Shown here piece by piece: positions 37,142-47,525 of a DNA stretch of 64,000 nt (position 1 is the stretch's first letter; each line of letters opens with the position of its first letter). The stretch lies in contig JAPQWV010001359.1 of NCBI GenBank assembly GCA_027422505.1, positions 1 through 64,000 of the forward strand. Reading direction: 5' to 3'. The stretch comes from Craterostigma plantagineum. Its lineage: Eukaryota; Streptophyta; Magnoliopsida; Lamiales; Linderniaceae. A program made the position numbers and the translations under genes. Under the pieces are notes generated by a model that saw only the letters and a list, made by a program, of their open reading frames with translations, did not search any database and was not told the DNA's origin.

Positions 37142-37145
37142 TGCT

Positions 37146-37455
37146 TTGCATCGCCCATGAATGATATGAGGTGATCCTTGGAATGGATTGGCTATCGAAG
37201 TACGGAGCTGTCATAGACTGCCACCGCAAGATAGTCACGTTCAATATGGACGGAGATGAATCCCTAGGTTCGCAGGAACTAGCAAAGGGGCGAGTGCCTC
37301 TAGAATATCAGCGTTAAAAGCCCAACGACTGATCAAATCAGGGTGCGAAGCCTATCTGGTGTTCGCTATCAGATCAGAAGAGAACTTTTCTCTGAAATTC
37401 GAGGAAGTGCCGGCAGTTAAGGACTTCCCTGACGTATTTCCCGAGGAATTACCGG
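37146..37455 (+). pseudogene. gypsy-2 protease end and linker to RT, first part
   Basis: VILGMDWLSKYGAVIDCHRK matches the C-terminal part of the gypsy-1 protease. SALKAQRLIKSGCEAYLVFA and FPDVFPEELP follow, the linker upstream of RT. The catalytic DSGA part is missing, lost at the LINE-B junction (~37145). One base is missing near 37160 (the MNDY codons). The linker is cut by the solo LTR at 37456 and resumes at 39883 with [16 protein letters not shown]. Confidence 0.85.
37451..37455. repeat. Target-site duplication ACCGG, left copy of the solo LTR
   Basis: Five bases directly before TGTAATACCC, repeated directly after GTCACA at 39878-39882. Five base pairs is the normal duplication length for gypsy integrases. 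Confidence 0.92.
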
Positions 37456-39877
37456 TGTAATACCCGTAAATTTTGATACGGGATTTAGGGTGTAATCAAT
37501 ATTGTAAGTCTTCAAATTAATTAATTCGGTATATGAATGGGCCCAATTGAGAGTTTGTTAAAGTAGGAAACATGGCCCAAAATAATATCATACCAAATAA
37601 ACTAGGCCAATCAAATTAATAAGAATAGAATAATTAATAATAAGGCCCAAGAAGACGTTATTGGCCCAAGTTACTTAGAGATAAGTAAGAAACATTTCTT
37701 AAACATGGAGAAAGTAAAGTCATCTAAGCACCTTGTCTAATCATTCCTTGAATTCGAGATTTTCATCTTTATCTAATATGCATTCACATCCAAACGCTGA
37801 AACTAAGGAACAAAGAGAGTAAGAGTTAAGCAAACAAAGAAATTCTCGCTAGGCTTAATAAGTATCAATTAATTCAAGGAATTTGAAGTGGAGAAGGTAA
37901 ATACCTTACACTTGTTTCGTAAATTATAGTACTGAATATATGATTCTACATTTCCCTCAAGTTACGTGTTTTTTATTATTATCATAAAAGGTTTCGAAAA
38001 TTATTTTTAGCCCTAGGTTTTCGATTCGGTTTGAGCTTATGAATATTGAGGTGATATAATTTAGGATTTGTTATGATGTGTCATTTTCCGGAGTAGCGTG
38101 ATCATTTAAGATGATTAGAATAGCAGATTTATTTTATTGCCTAGTTCGGTCTTAGAACAGAAACGTGTGTCTTAGGGTTTTCTGGGAAATCACGGCTTTT
38201 AGGTAGATCTCGAGGTGTATTTAGGAAGATGTCGATATAGATTTCAGTATTAGTAAGATCTCGGTATGTTATGTTATGTCCCGATATTTTATAAAGGTTT
38301 AGATTTAGATCTCGACATTTATTAGATGTCAAGAGGTGATAGATATCGACATTCTATAGGTTTCGACATTTATCACAGAATGAAAGTCTCGACATTTGTT
38401 CTTTTCTCAACTTAATATCCCGACATTTACACCTTATAGATTTAGCAAACAAAGTTCTCGACATTTTTTTTTTATTATTAATTGTAAGATCTCGACACTT
38501 TAGAGTATGAAACTTCGATATTATTTATTTCTATGTCTCGACATTTTCAAGGGATGGCATAGATATCGACATAATTTATTTGTAAGATCTCGACATTTAT
38601 ATTGGTAAAGACCTCGATATTTGAATGAATATTTCAACATTGTGTTTTAGTTAATAAATTCTCGGTATTTTAGAACTTTGCTATTTTTAGGGTTTTCGAT
38701 ATTTAGAATTATTTATTTTTAGGGATTTCATTATTTTTAGGTTTTCATAAATTTTAGGGTTTTGATAATTTGAGCATTTTCGATTATATGACTTAGTAAG
38801 TTAATATGAAAATATCTATTATATTCAGAGGATCGATATATAGGGACTACATCGGACTTCTTATTTGACACTAGCAGGAGGACAGGTAGGTGGATCATCC
38901 AGCTACAATGCGTAAACACATGTGTGATCTATGTGTTTGCATGTGATTCTGTGATTTACGTGACTTATATGAGTTACGTGTTTACATGTTCTACGTACGT
39001 TTTATTTAAATCATGCTTCCATGAGATTTTGTGAACATGCATGGCACGTGCATACCACGTCAGGAAGAGAGTGTTGTACCGTAGTGAGGCGGTAATGATA
39101 TGAGATATTGACATACGGGGTAGAATGAGATGCTTGTGATTGGTGACTCTTAGAGGAGTCGAGGTTGGGCTCACTAGGCACCTGGCGGAGACAGGCGTGA
39201 TCGATCTGTCTACTCGGGCGCGACCGTCCCGAGGTGCATACCGCCGGATGAGATATTGATGTGACCTGATAGGAGGCCATTGGCGTGATCGTCCAGTGCA
39301 CTATCAGTGTATACTTTTGGTGCGGAGCGACCCGGTAGGAGGCCATTGGCGTGATCGTCCAGTGCACTACCAGGGTAGGCTGTCGCGAGACTTGGGGGTG
39401 GCTCCCAGTAGTTTTTGCGTGCAAGGGTGTCAAGCCTAACCTAGGGCCCTGTGTTGTGTGAAATGGGAATGTGAGAAAAGAAGAGTGTGCATTATATTAT
39501 GTTGTGAGATATTGGGTTTGGGGTTGAGTGCACACTTGCATACATGCATTTTATTCACCTACTGGGCAAATTGCTCAGTGTTTACGTATTGTAGGTACCG
39601 AGACCGACGGTGATACGCGTCGTGACTGAGGCGGCTGGTGGCGGTGCTCCACGGACTTTTGAGAGCAGGGCGGTACATGGATGAAGTCCTGTGGAGCGTC
39701 TATAGGACTTTTGTTCTTTTAATATTTGGGGCTTCAGCCCGTGTACAGAGATGACAATGTAGACGTATGTTTATTAATATATTATTTTAGGAAAAAGTTT
39801 TAATTAGACTGGCCTTCCGCGGCTTACGTTGCGGAAATCCGCCACTAATTCTAATTAGAAAAAAGAAGGTCGTCACA
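37456..39877 (+). mobile_element. Solo LTR of the gypsy-1 family, 2422 bp
   Basis: It starts TGTAATACCCGTAAATTTTG and ends GGTCGTCACA, matching the gypsy-1 LTR termini. It is flanked by the perfect 5-bp duplication ACCGG (37451-37455 and 39878-39882). Removing the LTR and one ACCGG restores the gypsy-2 reading ELPGLPP. No internal region is present, so two LTRs of a full insertion recombined. The U3 part carries the TCTCGACATTT motif array (38200-38660). A 35-bp block with GGAGGCCATTGGCGTGATCG is repeated at 39271 and 39335. Confidence 0.93.
39562..39578 (+). promoter_or_regulatory. LTR hairpin, gypsy-1-family version (solo LTR)
   Basis: CTGGGC and GCTCAG can pair (one G-U) around a five-base loop. 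The motif is also in the gypsy-1 3' LTR (24127-24143) and 5' LTR (31439-31455), both minus strand. It sits between TGCATACATGCATTTTATTC and TTTACGTATTGTAGGTAC. Confidence 0.6.
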
Positions 39878-39882
39878 ACCGG

Positions 39883-42640
39883 GACTACCACCCGAGCGGG
39901 AAATAGAATTCGCCATAGATCTGGTACCTGGAGCAGCGCCAGTATCTAAGACCCCATATCGACTAGCACCAACAGAGATGAAGGAGTTAAAGGATCAACT
40001 CGACGAACTCATGCAGAAGGGGTTCATACAGCCGAGTTTCTCCCCATGGGGAGCGCCGGTGCTATTCATGAAGAAGAAAGACGGGTCCATGCGATTATGC
40101 ATCGTCTACAGGGAGCTGAACAAGCTAACGATCAAGAACAAGTACCCACTCCCTAGGATAGACGATCTGTTCGATCAATTACAAGGCGTAACGGTTTTCT
40201 CCAAGATCGATCTAAGGTCGGGCTATCATCAGTTAAGAATTCGGATGGAAGATGTCCCGAAGACGGCCTTTAGTACCCGCTATGACCACTACGAGTTTCT
40301 GGTGATGCCAGTCGGGTCGACTAACGCGCCAACAACCTTTATGGACTTAATGAACCGGGTGTTCAAGCCATACTTAGATAGATTTGTCATCGTCCTCATC
40401 GATGACATCCTAATCTACTCAAGAACGAAGGAGGAACATGAGGAACACCTGGGGATAGTTCTGGGTATACTACGGGAGAAGCAACTGTACGCCAAGTTCA
40501 AGAAGTGCGAATTCTGGCTTGACCAAGTTGCCTTCTTAGGGTATATAGTATCAGGAGAAGGGATTTCTGTAGACCCGAACAAGATAGAAGCCATTAGCAA
40601 CTGGCCCTGACCGACCAATGTAACGAAAGTACGGAGTTTCCTCGGTCTGGCGGGTTACTACAGGAAGTTCGTCAAGGATTTCTCGAAGACAGCATCAACA
40701 CTGACGAGGTTGACCCGGAAGAACACGCCGTTTCAATGGACCGCAGAATGCGAACGAAGCTTCCAAGAGCTGAAGGAACGGCTGACGACGGCCCCAATTC
40801 TCACGATACCAGCGGGAACTGGAGGGTTTACAGTCTATAGTGATGCGTCGAAGAACGGTTAGGGTGTGTGCTAATGCAGAACGGGAATGTAGTACCATAT
40901 GCTTCTCGCCAACTGAAGGAGTACGAGAAGAATTACCGACGCACGACCTAGAGCTCGCGGCAGTGGTCTTTGCCCGCAAGATCTGGAGGCATTACCTCTA
41001 TGGAGAGCGGTGTGAGATATATACCAACCACAAGAGCCTCAAGTACTTCTTTACCCAAAAGGAACCGAATATGAGGCAGAGGAGGTGGTTAGAGTTAGTC
41101 AAGGATTACGATTGCGTAATCAACTACCACCCAGGCAAGGCGAATGTAGTAGCCGATGCCTTAAGAAGAAAAGCAGTAAGTTCAGAGTTGCAATTACTGG
41201 AAGTAGAAGTTGTACAACTAGGCAAAGTTGAAGTGCAGCTAGCAGCTTTAACTCTGCAACCAACGCTGCTAGAGCAAACTAAGACGGCGCAGGAAGCAGA
41301 CGAGCTTTACACGAAGATAAAAAAAGTGCAACCGGAACAACCGACAGAAGATCTCATAATACGGGAAGACGGACGGCTGTACTTCAAGAACCGGTTGTAC
41401 GTGCCAGACGACGCCGAACTACGACGACTGATAATGATAGAAGCGCATGCCACGGCGTACTCTGTACATCCAGGAGCAACGAAGATGTACAGAGGCTTAA
41501 AGGAAAATTACTGGTGGCCAGGCATGAAGAAGGACATTGCAACTTTCGTAAGTCAATGCCTGACGTGTCAGCAGATAAAAGCCGAGCATCAAAGGCCGGC
41601 GGGAACTCTGCAATCGTTACCCATTCCTGAATGAAAATGGGATAACATTACCATGGACTTCGTAGTAGGACTACCGTGGAATGCGAAAGGACACGACGCG
41701 ATTTGGGTAATCGTCGATCGACTAACAAAGTCTGCCCATTTCCTACCAACAAGTACGACGTTCTCCATGGAACGATACGCGGAGCTGTACATTCAGGAGA
41801 TAGTACGACTACACGGCGTTCCATCATCAATTGTCTCGGATCGCGACTCCAGATTCCTGTCGAATTTCTGGACGTGCTTGCAAAAGGCGATGGGAACGAA
41901 GCTATTTTTTTAGTATCGCCTACCATCCGCAGACGGACTGTCAATCCGAGCGAACGATTCAGACACTGGAGGACATGCTCCGAGCGTGTGTACTCGATTT
42001 CAAAGGGAATTGGAGTAGGTACCTCCCACTAATCGAGTTCTCGTACAACTGGCCCCGTACGAAGCGCTATATAGGCGTAAGTGCAGGTCCCCAGTACATT
42101 GGGACGAGGTCGGAGAACGGGCGATATTAGGCCTCGATATAGTATGAGAATGACGGGAGCCATTTCTACGATAAGAGAAAGAATGCGAACGGCACAGAGT
42201 CGACAGAAAAGTTACGCAGATCGAAGACGTCGACCACTGGAATTCGAAGAAGATGATATGGTGTTCGTTAAGGTATCGCCAATGAAGGGCGTGAAAAGAT
42301 TCGGGAAGAAAGGGAAGCTAAGCCCTAGGTACATAGGGCCATTCAGAATCGTAAAAAGGGTTGGTGAGGTAGCTTCTCGACTAGAGCTGCCAGTATCGCT
42401 ATCACAAGTACATGACGTGTTCCACGTCTCAACCCTACGAACGTATCTAGCCGACCCGAATCATGTTCTAGGAAACGAGTCCCTACATCAACAATTGAAA
42501 CTGGATCTGAGTTAAGAGGAGATTCCAGTGGAGATATTGATGTACGAGACCAAGAGACTTAGGAATAAAGATATTCCTCTAGTGAAAGTGTTGTGGCCGA
42601 ACTAATCTACGGAAGAAGCCACATGGGAACGGGAGGACGA
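39883..42640 (+). pseudogene. gypsy-2 pol remnant (RT, RNase H, integrase, chromodomain-like tail)
   Basis: The RT is well preserved from 39978: [55 protein letters not shown] and catalytic LIDDILIY (~40395). The stop TGA is at 40608-40610. RNase H has VYSDASKNG followed by a stop and a one-base loss (~40862), then [20 protein letters not shown] and [20 protein letters not shown]. Integrase has a zinc finger ([21 protein letters not shown]), a stop at 41632, core [20 protein letters not shown] and NPSERF, and a deletion near 42050. The tail (42240-42640) has VSPMKGVKRFGKKGKLSPRY, FHVSTLRTYL and VLWPN-stop-STEEATWEREDEMR, interrupted by LINE-C. Confidence 0.92.
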
Positions 42641-42655
42641 AATGAGAATTCGTTA
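42641..42655. repeat. Target-site duplication of LINE-C, left copy
   Basis: AATGAGAATTCGTTA recurs at 44314-44328 after the poly(A) run. Skipping the insert restores the gypsy-2 reading EDEMRIRYP, like EDDMRVCYPELF in gypsy-1. Confidence 0.93.
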
Positions 42656-43663
42656 TGCCCTAATGATGCGCCTTCTTTGGAGTCTGCTGAAGGGAGATGA
42701 AGCCTCTATCTGGGCCACTTGGGTCCGCTCCACTAGGTTGAACAATACGTCAGTTTGGTCCATCCGACCTAACGCGCGGACTTCTTGGAGTTGGAGGAAG
42801 ATATTGCAACTTCGCCAGCACATCCGACCTCTTCTTCAATTTCACATAGGCAATGGGGCTAACACTTTTCTTTGGACTGACCCTTGGCTATTTACAGGCC
42901 CTATGGTGGACAGATTCCCGCGTGGACCGATGGTCATGGGACTACTATCGACTCGAGGCTTAGTGCTGTCATTACGGCTGAGGGTTGGAATTGGCCGGGC
43001 CAGACTACTACTGAATATATGGAATTTGCTCCCCTTCTCCCACCTATCCATCCAGCTGAGGCAGATGGAGTGCGCTGGATTGCTACTGCTAATGGTCGGT
43101 TCACTACCAGATCGGCTAGGGACAACTTAAGGGTGCACCGGCCTAATGTCCACTGGAGTACACTATTTGGGGGCCCTCTGGCGGTCCCTAAGCATCAGTT
43201 CATCCTATGGCTGGCCATTAGAGACAGACTTGCGACCCGAGATAAAGTTTGGGTGGCGACAGCGGCAGGATCCTCTTTGTGCCTGCTATGTGGCACCCAA
43301 ACGGATGAAACGATAAGACATCTATTTTTTGAGTGTGCTTTTTCTAGACGTTGTCTTCGTTTGGTGCGTGACAGGTTGCGGTTCAAATGGCCTAGAAGGG
43401 ACTGGTTTGACGGCATACGCTGGGCCGCTTATCGATGGAGAGGCCATCACCTTGCTTGGCTGGGACCACGACATGCTATTGCCTCGTTGGTTTATCACAT
43501 TTGGATGGAGAGGAACAAACGATGGCGTGAAGGACGACGACGCACCCCCGAACAAGTCACGGCCGAGATTGAAGTCCTCCTGTGCTTACGACTCTCCACC
43601 ATCCCGAACAAGTACCATCTCCAAGCTAGCGCTCTAAAACGAGTCTGGCGCTTGACTTGGTAG
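42656..43663 (+). pseudogene. LINE-C ORF2 C-terminus (post-RT region and zf-RVT)
   Basis: LMMRLLWSLLKGDEASIWAT and WSWRKILQLRQHIRPLLQFH correspond to LINE-B 36140-36320. HIGNGANTFLWTDPWLFTGP retains the WTDPW block that is broken in LINE-A and LINE-B. A frameshift near 42930 moves the reading frame to WNWPGQTTTEYMEFAPLLPP. The zf-RVT domain follows: FGGPLAVPKHQFILWLAIRD, CLLCGTQTDETIRHLFFECA, HIWMERNKRWREG. The frame stops at 43661-43663. It contains no endonuclease or RT core, so it is a dead 3' fragment. Confidence 0.92.
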
Positions 43664-44303
43664 AATCGCTCCACTTGACGAGCCGCGCTTATGCCTGAGC
43701 TGGCCACTGTGGCGGATTTCACTTCTCTATTAGCTATTTATGTTTACTCGTGCTTTATCCCCTGCTCGCATCTGTCTTTGTCATTGTTCGTGGATGCAGA
43801 TGGCTCTTTCGGGCTTGGTATGGATTGGCCGTGCTGTTGTTGGGCTGGGTGCGAGGGCGCGAGGGATTCCCGGTGGATTGCTGTGTGTGCGGGCCGCATG
43901 GACCACTTCGTGGGTTCTCACTGGTTGGATAACAGGAGCTGGCGCTCTTGCGCCCCTCACCGACCTTTTCTTTGCGGATGTCCCACATTCCCGCTTGGAG
44001 CGTACACTTTGTGTTACCGCTTCCGGTCTCTGTGCCCTTGGCGCGGTTCTTGGCAATGTGCTTTACTCCCCTGCTGATACTACAACTGGTATCAGGAACC
44101 CGATGATGGAAGTGGTTTGTGACGCCTACGTAGCCTCTCTCCGTAGTTTGGCTTTGGTTCTTTGGGACCTTGTAGGTCGTCTGGGTTGTTTTGTAGTATT
44201 GCCTACTGGTCGGTTGTTCATTACCGTTTGGTGCGTCGTGAGCGGTATCACGCACGCTGTCTTGTAAACTCCTGTTTTTCCATTTGTTTAGTGACCCCTT
44301 TCC
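43664..44303 (+). other. LINE-C 3' UTR
   Basis: Non-coding 3' region between the ORF2 stop and poly(A), more GC-rich than the gypsy DNA around it. A 175-codon open stretch (43740-44267) with hydrophobic runs lies inside it. It follows a stop codon of the element and has no counterpart to compare with here, so I do not call a gene. The region would carry the 3' recognition signal for the LINE RT. Confidence 0.7.
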
Positions 44304-44373
44304 AAAAAAAAAAAATGAGAATTCGTTACCCGAGTTGTTCCATACGGGCTGATTTCGGGGGCGAAATCCTCGT

Positions 44374-44386
44374 TAAGAGGGGAGGA
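44374..44386 (+). promoter_or_regulatory. gypsy-2 polypurine tract
   Basis: AAGAGGGGAGGA directly before TGTAGGACCC. It follows the decayed end of pol (GGEILVKRGG) at the same position as in gypsy-1. Confidence 0.88.
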
Positions 44387-47300
44387 TGTAGGACCCGGTC
44401 CCCGCAAATTAGGTCGGCCAATAAATTACGTGTATGACGTATGTGATTTCATGAGTTAAATTGTATATGTTACATGCTTACGTGGTGGTACAAATTTTGT
44501 GCTCGTAATTATGTGCGAATTACGCGTAAGTGCGTGTTAATAGTTACGAGCCTATGATGACTCCTAACTCATGAATAAGAATTCTCGGAAAATGGTGAAG
44601 GTAAGAACTAACTATGGTTAGACTAGGAACTCATTTCTAGTTGGGCTAGGAATTTTATTTTGATCTAAGAAATCTAAAATGGGTCAAATTTGTGAGAAAG
44701 GCCCAAATGGGGGACAATTTTCCCTAAAATTAGGAAAAGCCCATGCCCTATCCAACAAAAGCCAAGGAAAAATATCTAACCTAATAATTAAACTTCCTTA
44801 TCCCACTTAAGAAAAAGTAACGAAGAACCAAGGGAGGAAAAGGGAAGGGGCCGAGACAAAAAAATCGAACAAAGAGCACCTCAACTAACTAAGGATTTCG
44901 AGATCTGTAAGTGGAATACCTTCCCTAGAGCTTTTAATTTCGTATCCTAGGTGTAGTTGAAGGTATTAATGGCATTAAAAGCAAAGTAGTTGAAGAAGAA
45001 TACCGAAACCCTAAATGCGAGGCATAAGCTAGTGCTGAAGTCCCGATTTAAGTAAAATCAGTGTTAGGATGGTTTTATATACGACTTAGAACCTAGAGAT
45101 TCTGGTTCTAAGAAGGAATCATATGATTTTGATGGTAAAAAGGGAAGAATGCAGAAGTTTCGACTGGATGAATTAGGAAGAAGGTAGTTTCGATTAGATG
45201 AATAGTTGAGTTTCGATCGAAAGTAGGAAATTAATTTTGATGTTTCGGGCGACATAGAAACCACGAATTTCAATTCGATTCAAATTAATTATGAATAAGA
45301 AAAGTCAATAAGATATGAGTTTCGACCGAAACTCATTTTAATACATGAGTATCGATCGAAACTCAAGTCCAGTCCATGCAATTGATCGAAAGTGGCTAAC
45401 CACTTTGCATGGTTTCGATCGAAACCTAAATGATGTCACTGCTGACGTAAGACACGGAGAAACACTAAGCAATCGAAATTGGAATCGGGTGAAACCCTGA
45501 AATTAATTGAAAGTAACTAATCAACCGAGTTTCGACCGAAAGAGATCTCGGCGAAACTCAACCCCAAACTACATGCAATTGATTTCAATTAGCTTCCTCA
45601 CTATGCACGGTTTCGGGCAAAACTGGAGGACGCCATGCTGACGTCAGGCGCGGTGAAACTCCTCCATGCACATGCAACATCGGGCGAAACTAACAAGTGA
45701 TAATTATAAATCAAAATCGGAATTTAGAGCAAGTGAGTTTCGACCGAAAGAAATCTCGGCGAAACTCGCATTGTTTCGAGCAAAGCTAATATATGATAAT
45801 TTCCAAGATGAATTAAGATTTGATTTAATTGAGTTTTGATCGAAAGTAGTTAGTAAGTAAGACTTTCGATCGGAAGGGAATAGAAAACGAGTTTCGGGCA
45901 AAACTCATGTAATTCAGAAATTCAATTGGATAGTGAAACCTAGTAAGTCACATGACTTTCGCCGAGCTTAGAGTGTAAGGAATTGAAATACTATAAGTAA
46001 GAGATTTCTTAAGGATCGAAACTTAATTGGAGTTGAGCCAATTGGAGATCGATCGATACCAAATCCTAATCACTTTCGCCGAGCCTTTCATGAAAGGAAT
46101 TTCAATGCTCTAACTTAGGAATTTATTAAGGGTCGAAACCTATCTCTAATGTCATGTGCTATAGAAATCAATTGACCTAGGAAATTTAACAAGACGTAAA
46201 TCAATTGACTTGGAGTCTAGAAAATTTGTACAAGTTCAAATAATTAATAAGACGGAATTTAATTATCTCGACGAATTAGCCAAGGAAACAATGTACTAAT
46301 ACTCCAATAATTTTTATTTAAAGGTCGAACGGTAGGAGCGAACGGGGCAGAACAATAATTAAGCTTGGACCACAAGTAAGTAGAAATTCAACTACGACAC
46401 GTAGCTTGCCTGCGTCCAATTATGTGAATTACATGCTCGTGTATTCTATGTGAAACATGAACGTTACGATATGATTATTATATATGCATGATAGCATGAT
46501 CTGCATGTGTATATGAGTATGGCATGAGCACTTGCACGCATACATAGTACGTAAGACGTGAGGTAAGAGCATGCATAAGATCGCCTCTGTGCGATGTATA
46601 CTCGCCGATATTGGCATTTGTGTCGACTCAACGAAGAGTCACGGCTCCCCTATGCAGCCATGGCAAATGAAGCCATAAGGCCTGTATAAGAGGCTAGGGG
46701 AATACCCCGTATGCGGGAGATGCAAACTAGAGGATGCGGCCCGGGGCACGCACTGAGTAAGGGAAGATTCCTTCGGGTGACCTTCTAGTGCGTAAAACAC
46801 TGACCGGGAGGGATGATTCCTTCGGGTGACCTCCGCGGTTAGTGGCCTCGGTGTTGGCTACCAGTGAGAAGCGTCCTCGTGGAGGCCACACTGAGTAAGG
46901 GAAGATTCCTTCGGGTGACCTTCTAGTGTGCGAACCTCCACATAAGTACGAATCCCTCGTGGATTGAGATCTCTATGAAATGGCGCATGGTGGGATAGAA
47001 AGCCGAGGGCCCATATGAAGTACGAATCTAAGAAAAAGAGTATGAGTGGGGAAAAGAGTACGAGTCAGGAAAAAGAGTATGAGCGTTAGTAAACGATGGC
47101 GTGGATTGCCGATCGTGAGGACACGTGCATACATGCATAATTTCTGCTTACTGAGCCACGGTGGCTCATTTCTTATGTTACGTGTTGTAGGTGCTAGCGA
47201 TCACGGTACGTGATCTATCGATGGCGCAAGGCCGATCTTTTGAAGCTTTCCGGCTGCTTTTGAGGTGGGAGTGTGTGTATGGATGACGACCTGTGAAGGG

Positions 47301-47525
47301 CGGGCACATAGGAAGCTTTTGCTGCACACACACACACACTTGCATATTGTGTAGATGCGACCACGATGAACTGTAATGACTTATGAATATTCTTTTGACA
47401 GGTATGTAAGACTTCCGCACACATTCAAAATGAAAATTTTATTCGCATTTTACGTCGTTGCACAACAACGAGCCTTAGACACTTAGGATTAGGACGAATT
47501 ACGAGGTCGGACGACGGGTCCTGAC
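44387..47525 (+). mobile_element. gypsy-2 3' LTR, ~3.1 kb
   Basis: It begins TGTAGGACCCGGTCCCCG and ends GACGGGTCCTGACA; the ends form an imperfect inverted repeat (TGTAGGACCCG versus CGGGTCCTGACA). The U3 part (45200-46150) holds a dense array of GAGTTTCGATCGAAA-type palindromes. A 42-bp block with GGAAGATTCCTTCGGGTGAC recurs at 46751 and 46889, with a shorter copy near 46810. A hairpin TGAGCCACGGTGGCTCA is at 47152-47168. No gene is seen. The overall layout parallels the gypsy-1 LTR, which supports one long LTR and not two joined elements. Its right edge abuts copia-2 pol. Confidence 0.8.
47152..47168 (+). promoter_or_regulatory. LTR hairpin, gypsy-2 version
   Basis: TGAGCCAC and GTGGCTCA form 8-bp arms around one G. 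It follows TGCATACATGCAT and precedes TTACGTGTTGTAGGTG. The same surroundings frame CTGGGCAAATTGCTCAG (39562-39578) in the solo LTR. Role unknown. Confidence 0.6.

Larger units (their letters stand above)
32495..37145 (+). mobile_element. LINE-B, L1-type LINE truncated at both ends
   Basis: Near-identical to LINE-A but on the plus strand. It begins inside ORF1 (equivalent to ~4275 in LINE-A) with five-base microhomology, a typical 5' truncation. It stops within a few bases after the ORF2 stop codon: the 3' UTR and poly(A) tail that LINE-C shows (~640 bp plus 12 A) are missing, and gypsy protease sequence follows. A normal LINE insertion would keep its poly(A), so a deletion or recombination removed it. 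Confidence 0.9.
42656..44313 (+). mobile_element. LINE-C, 5'-truncated L1-type LINE with poly(A)
   Basis: 1.66 kb in the same orientation as gypsy-2: the C-terminal end of ORF2, a ~640-bp 3' UTR and a 12-base A-run (44304-44315, partly shared with the duplication). It has a 15-bp target-site duplication. It is the only complete LINE 3' end in the window. Its protein differs clearly from LINE-A/B (a related but separate subfamily). Confidence 0.94.
32200..47525 (+). mobile_element. gypsy-2, mosaic Ty3/gypsy chromovirus with nested LINEs and a solo LTR
   Basis: A 5' LTR fragment (32200-32499) and the full 3' LTR (44387-47525) share the start TGTAGGACCC and alignable U3. Between them lie LINE-B, the protease end, the solo LTR, pol, LINE-C and the PPT. 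The rest of the 5' LTR, PBS, gag and most of protease are absent. The two flanks are different elements (gypsy-1 LTR on the left, copia-2 pol on the right) and the adjoining five bases do not match (AAAAT versus GGGAT), so this is not a simple insertion. Confidence 0.8.

Noticed and set aside
43740..44267. A 175-codon hydrophobic open frame in the LINE-C 3' UTR
   Set aside because: It lies after the ORF2 stop in the GC-richer UTR; overlapping open frames exist on both strands, and there is no homolog in the window to show conservation.
44387..47525. Splitting the 3.1-kb region into two different LTRs (TGTAGGACCC at one end, TGTCAGGACCC inverted at the other)
   Set aside because: The internal layout (palindrome array, repeated block, hairpin, terminal part) parallels the single gypsy-1 LTR, and the two ends are an ordinary short inverted repeat. 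I keep some doubt because of the mismatched flanks.
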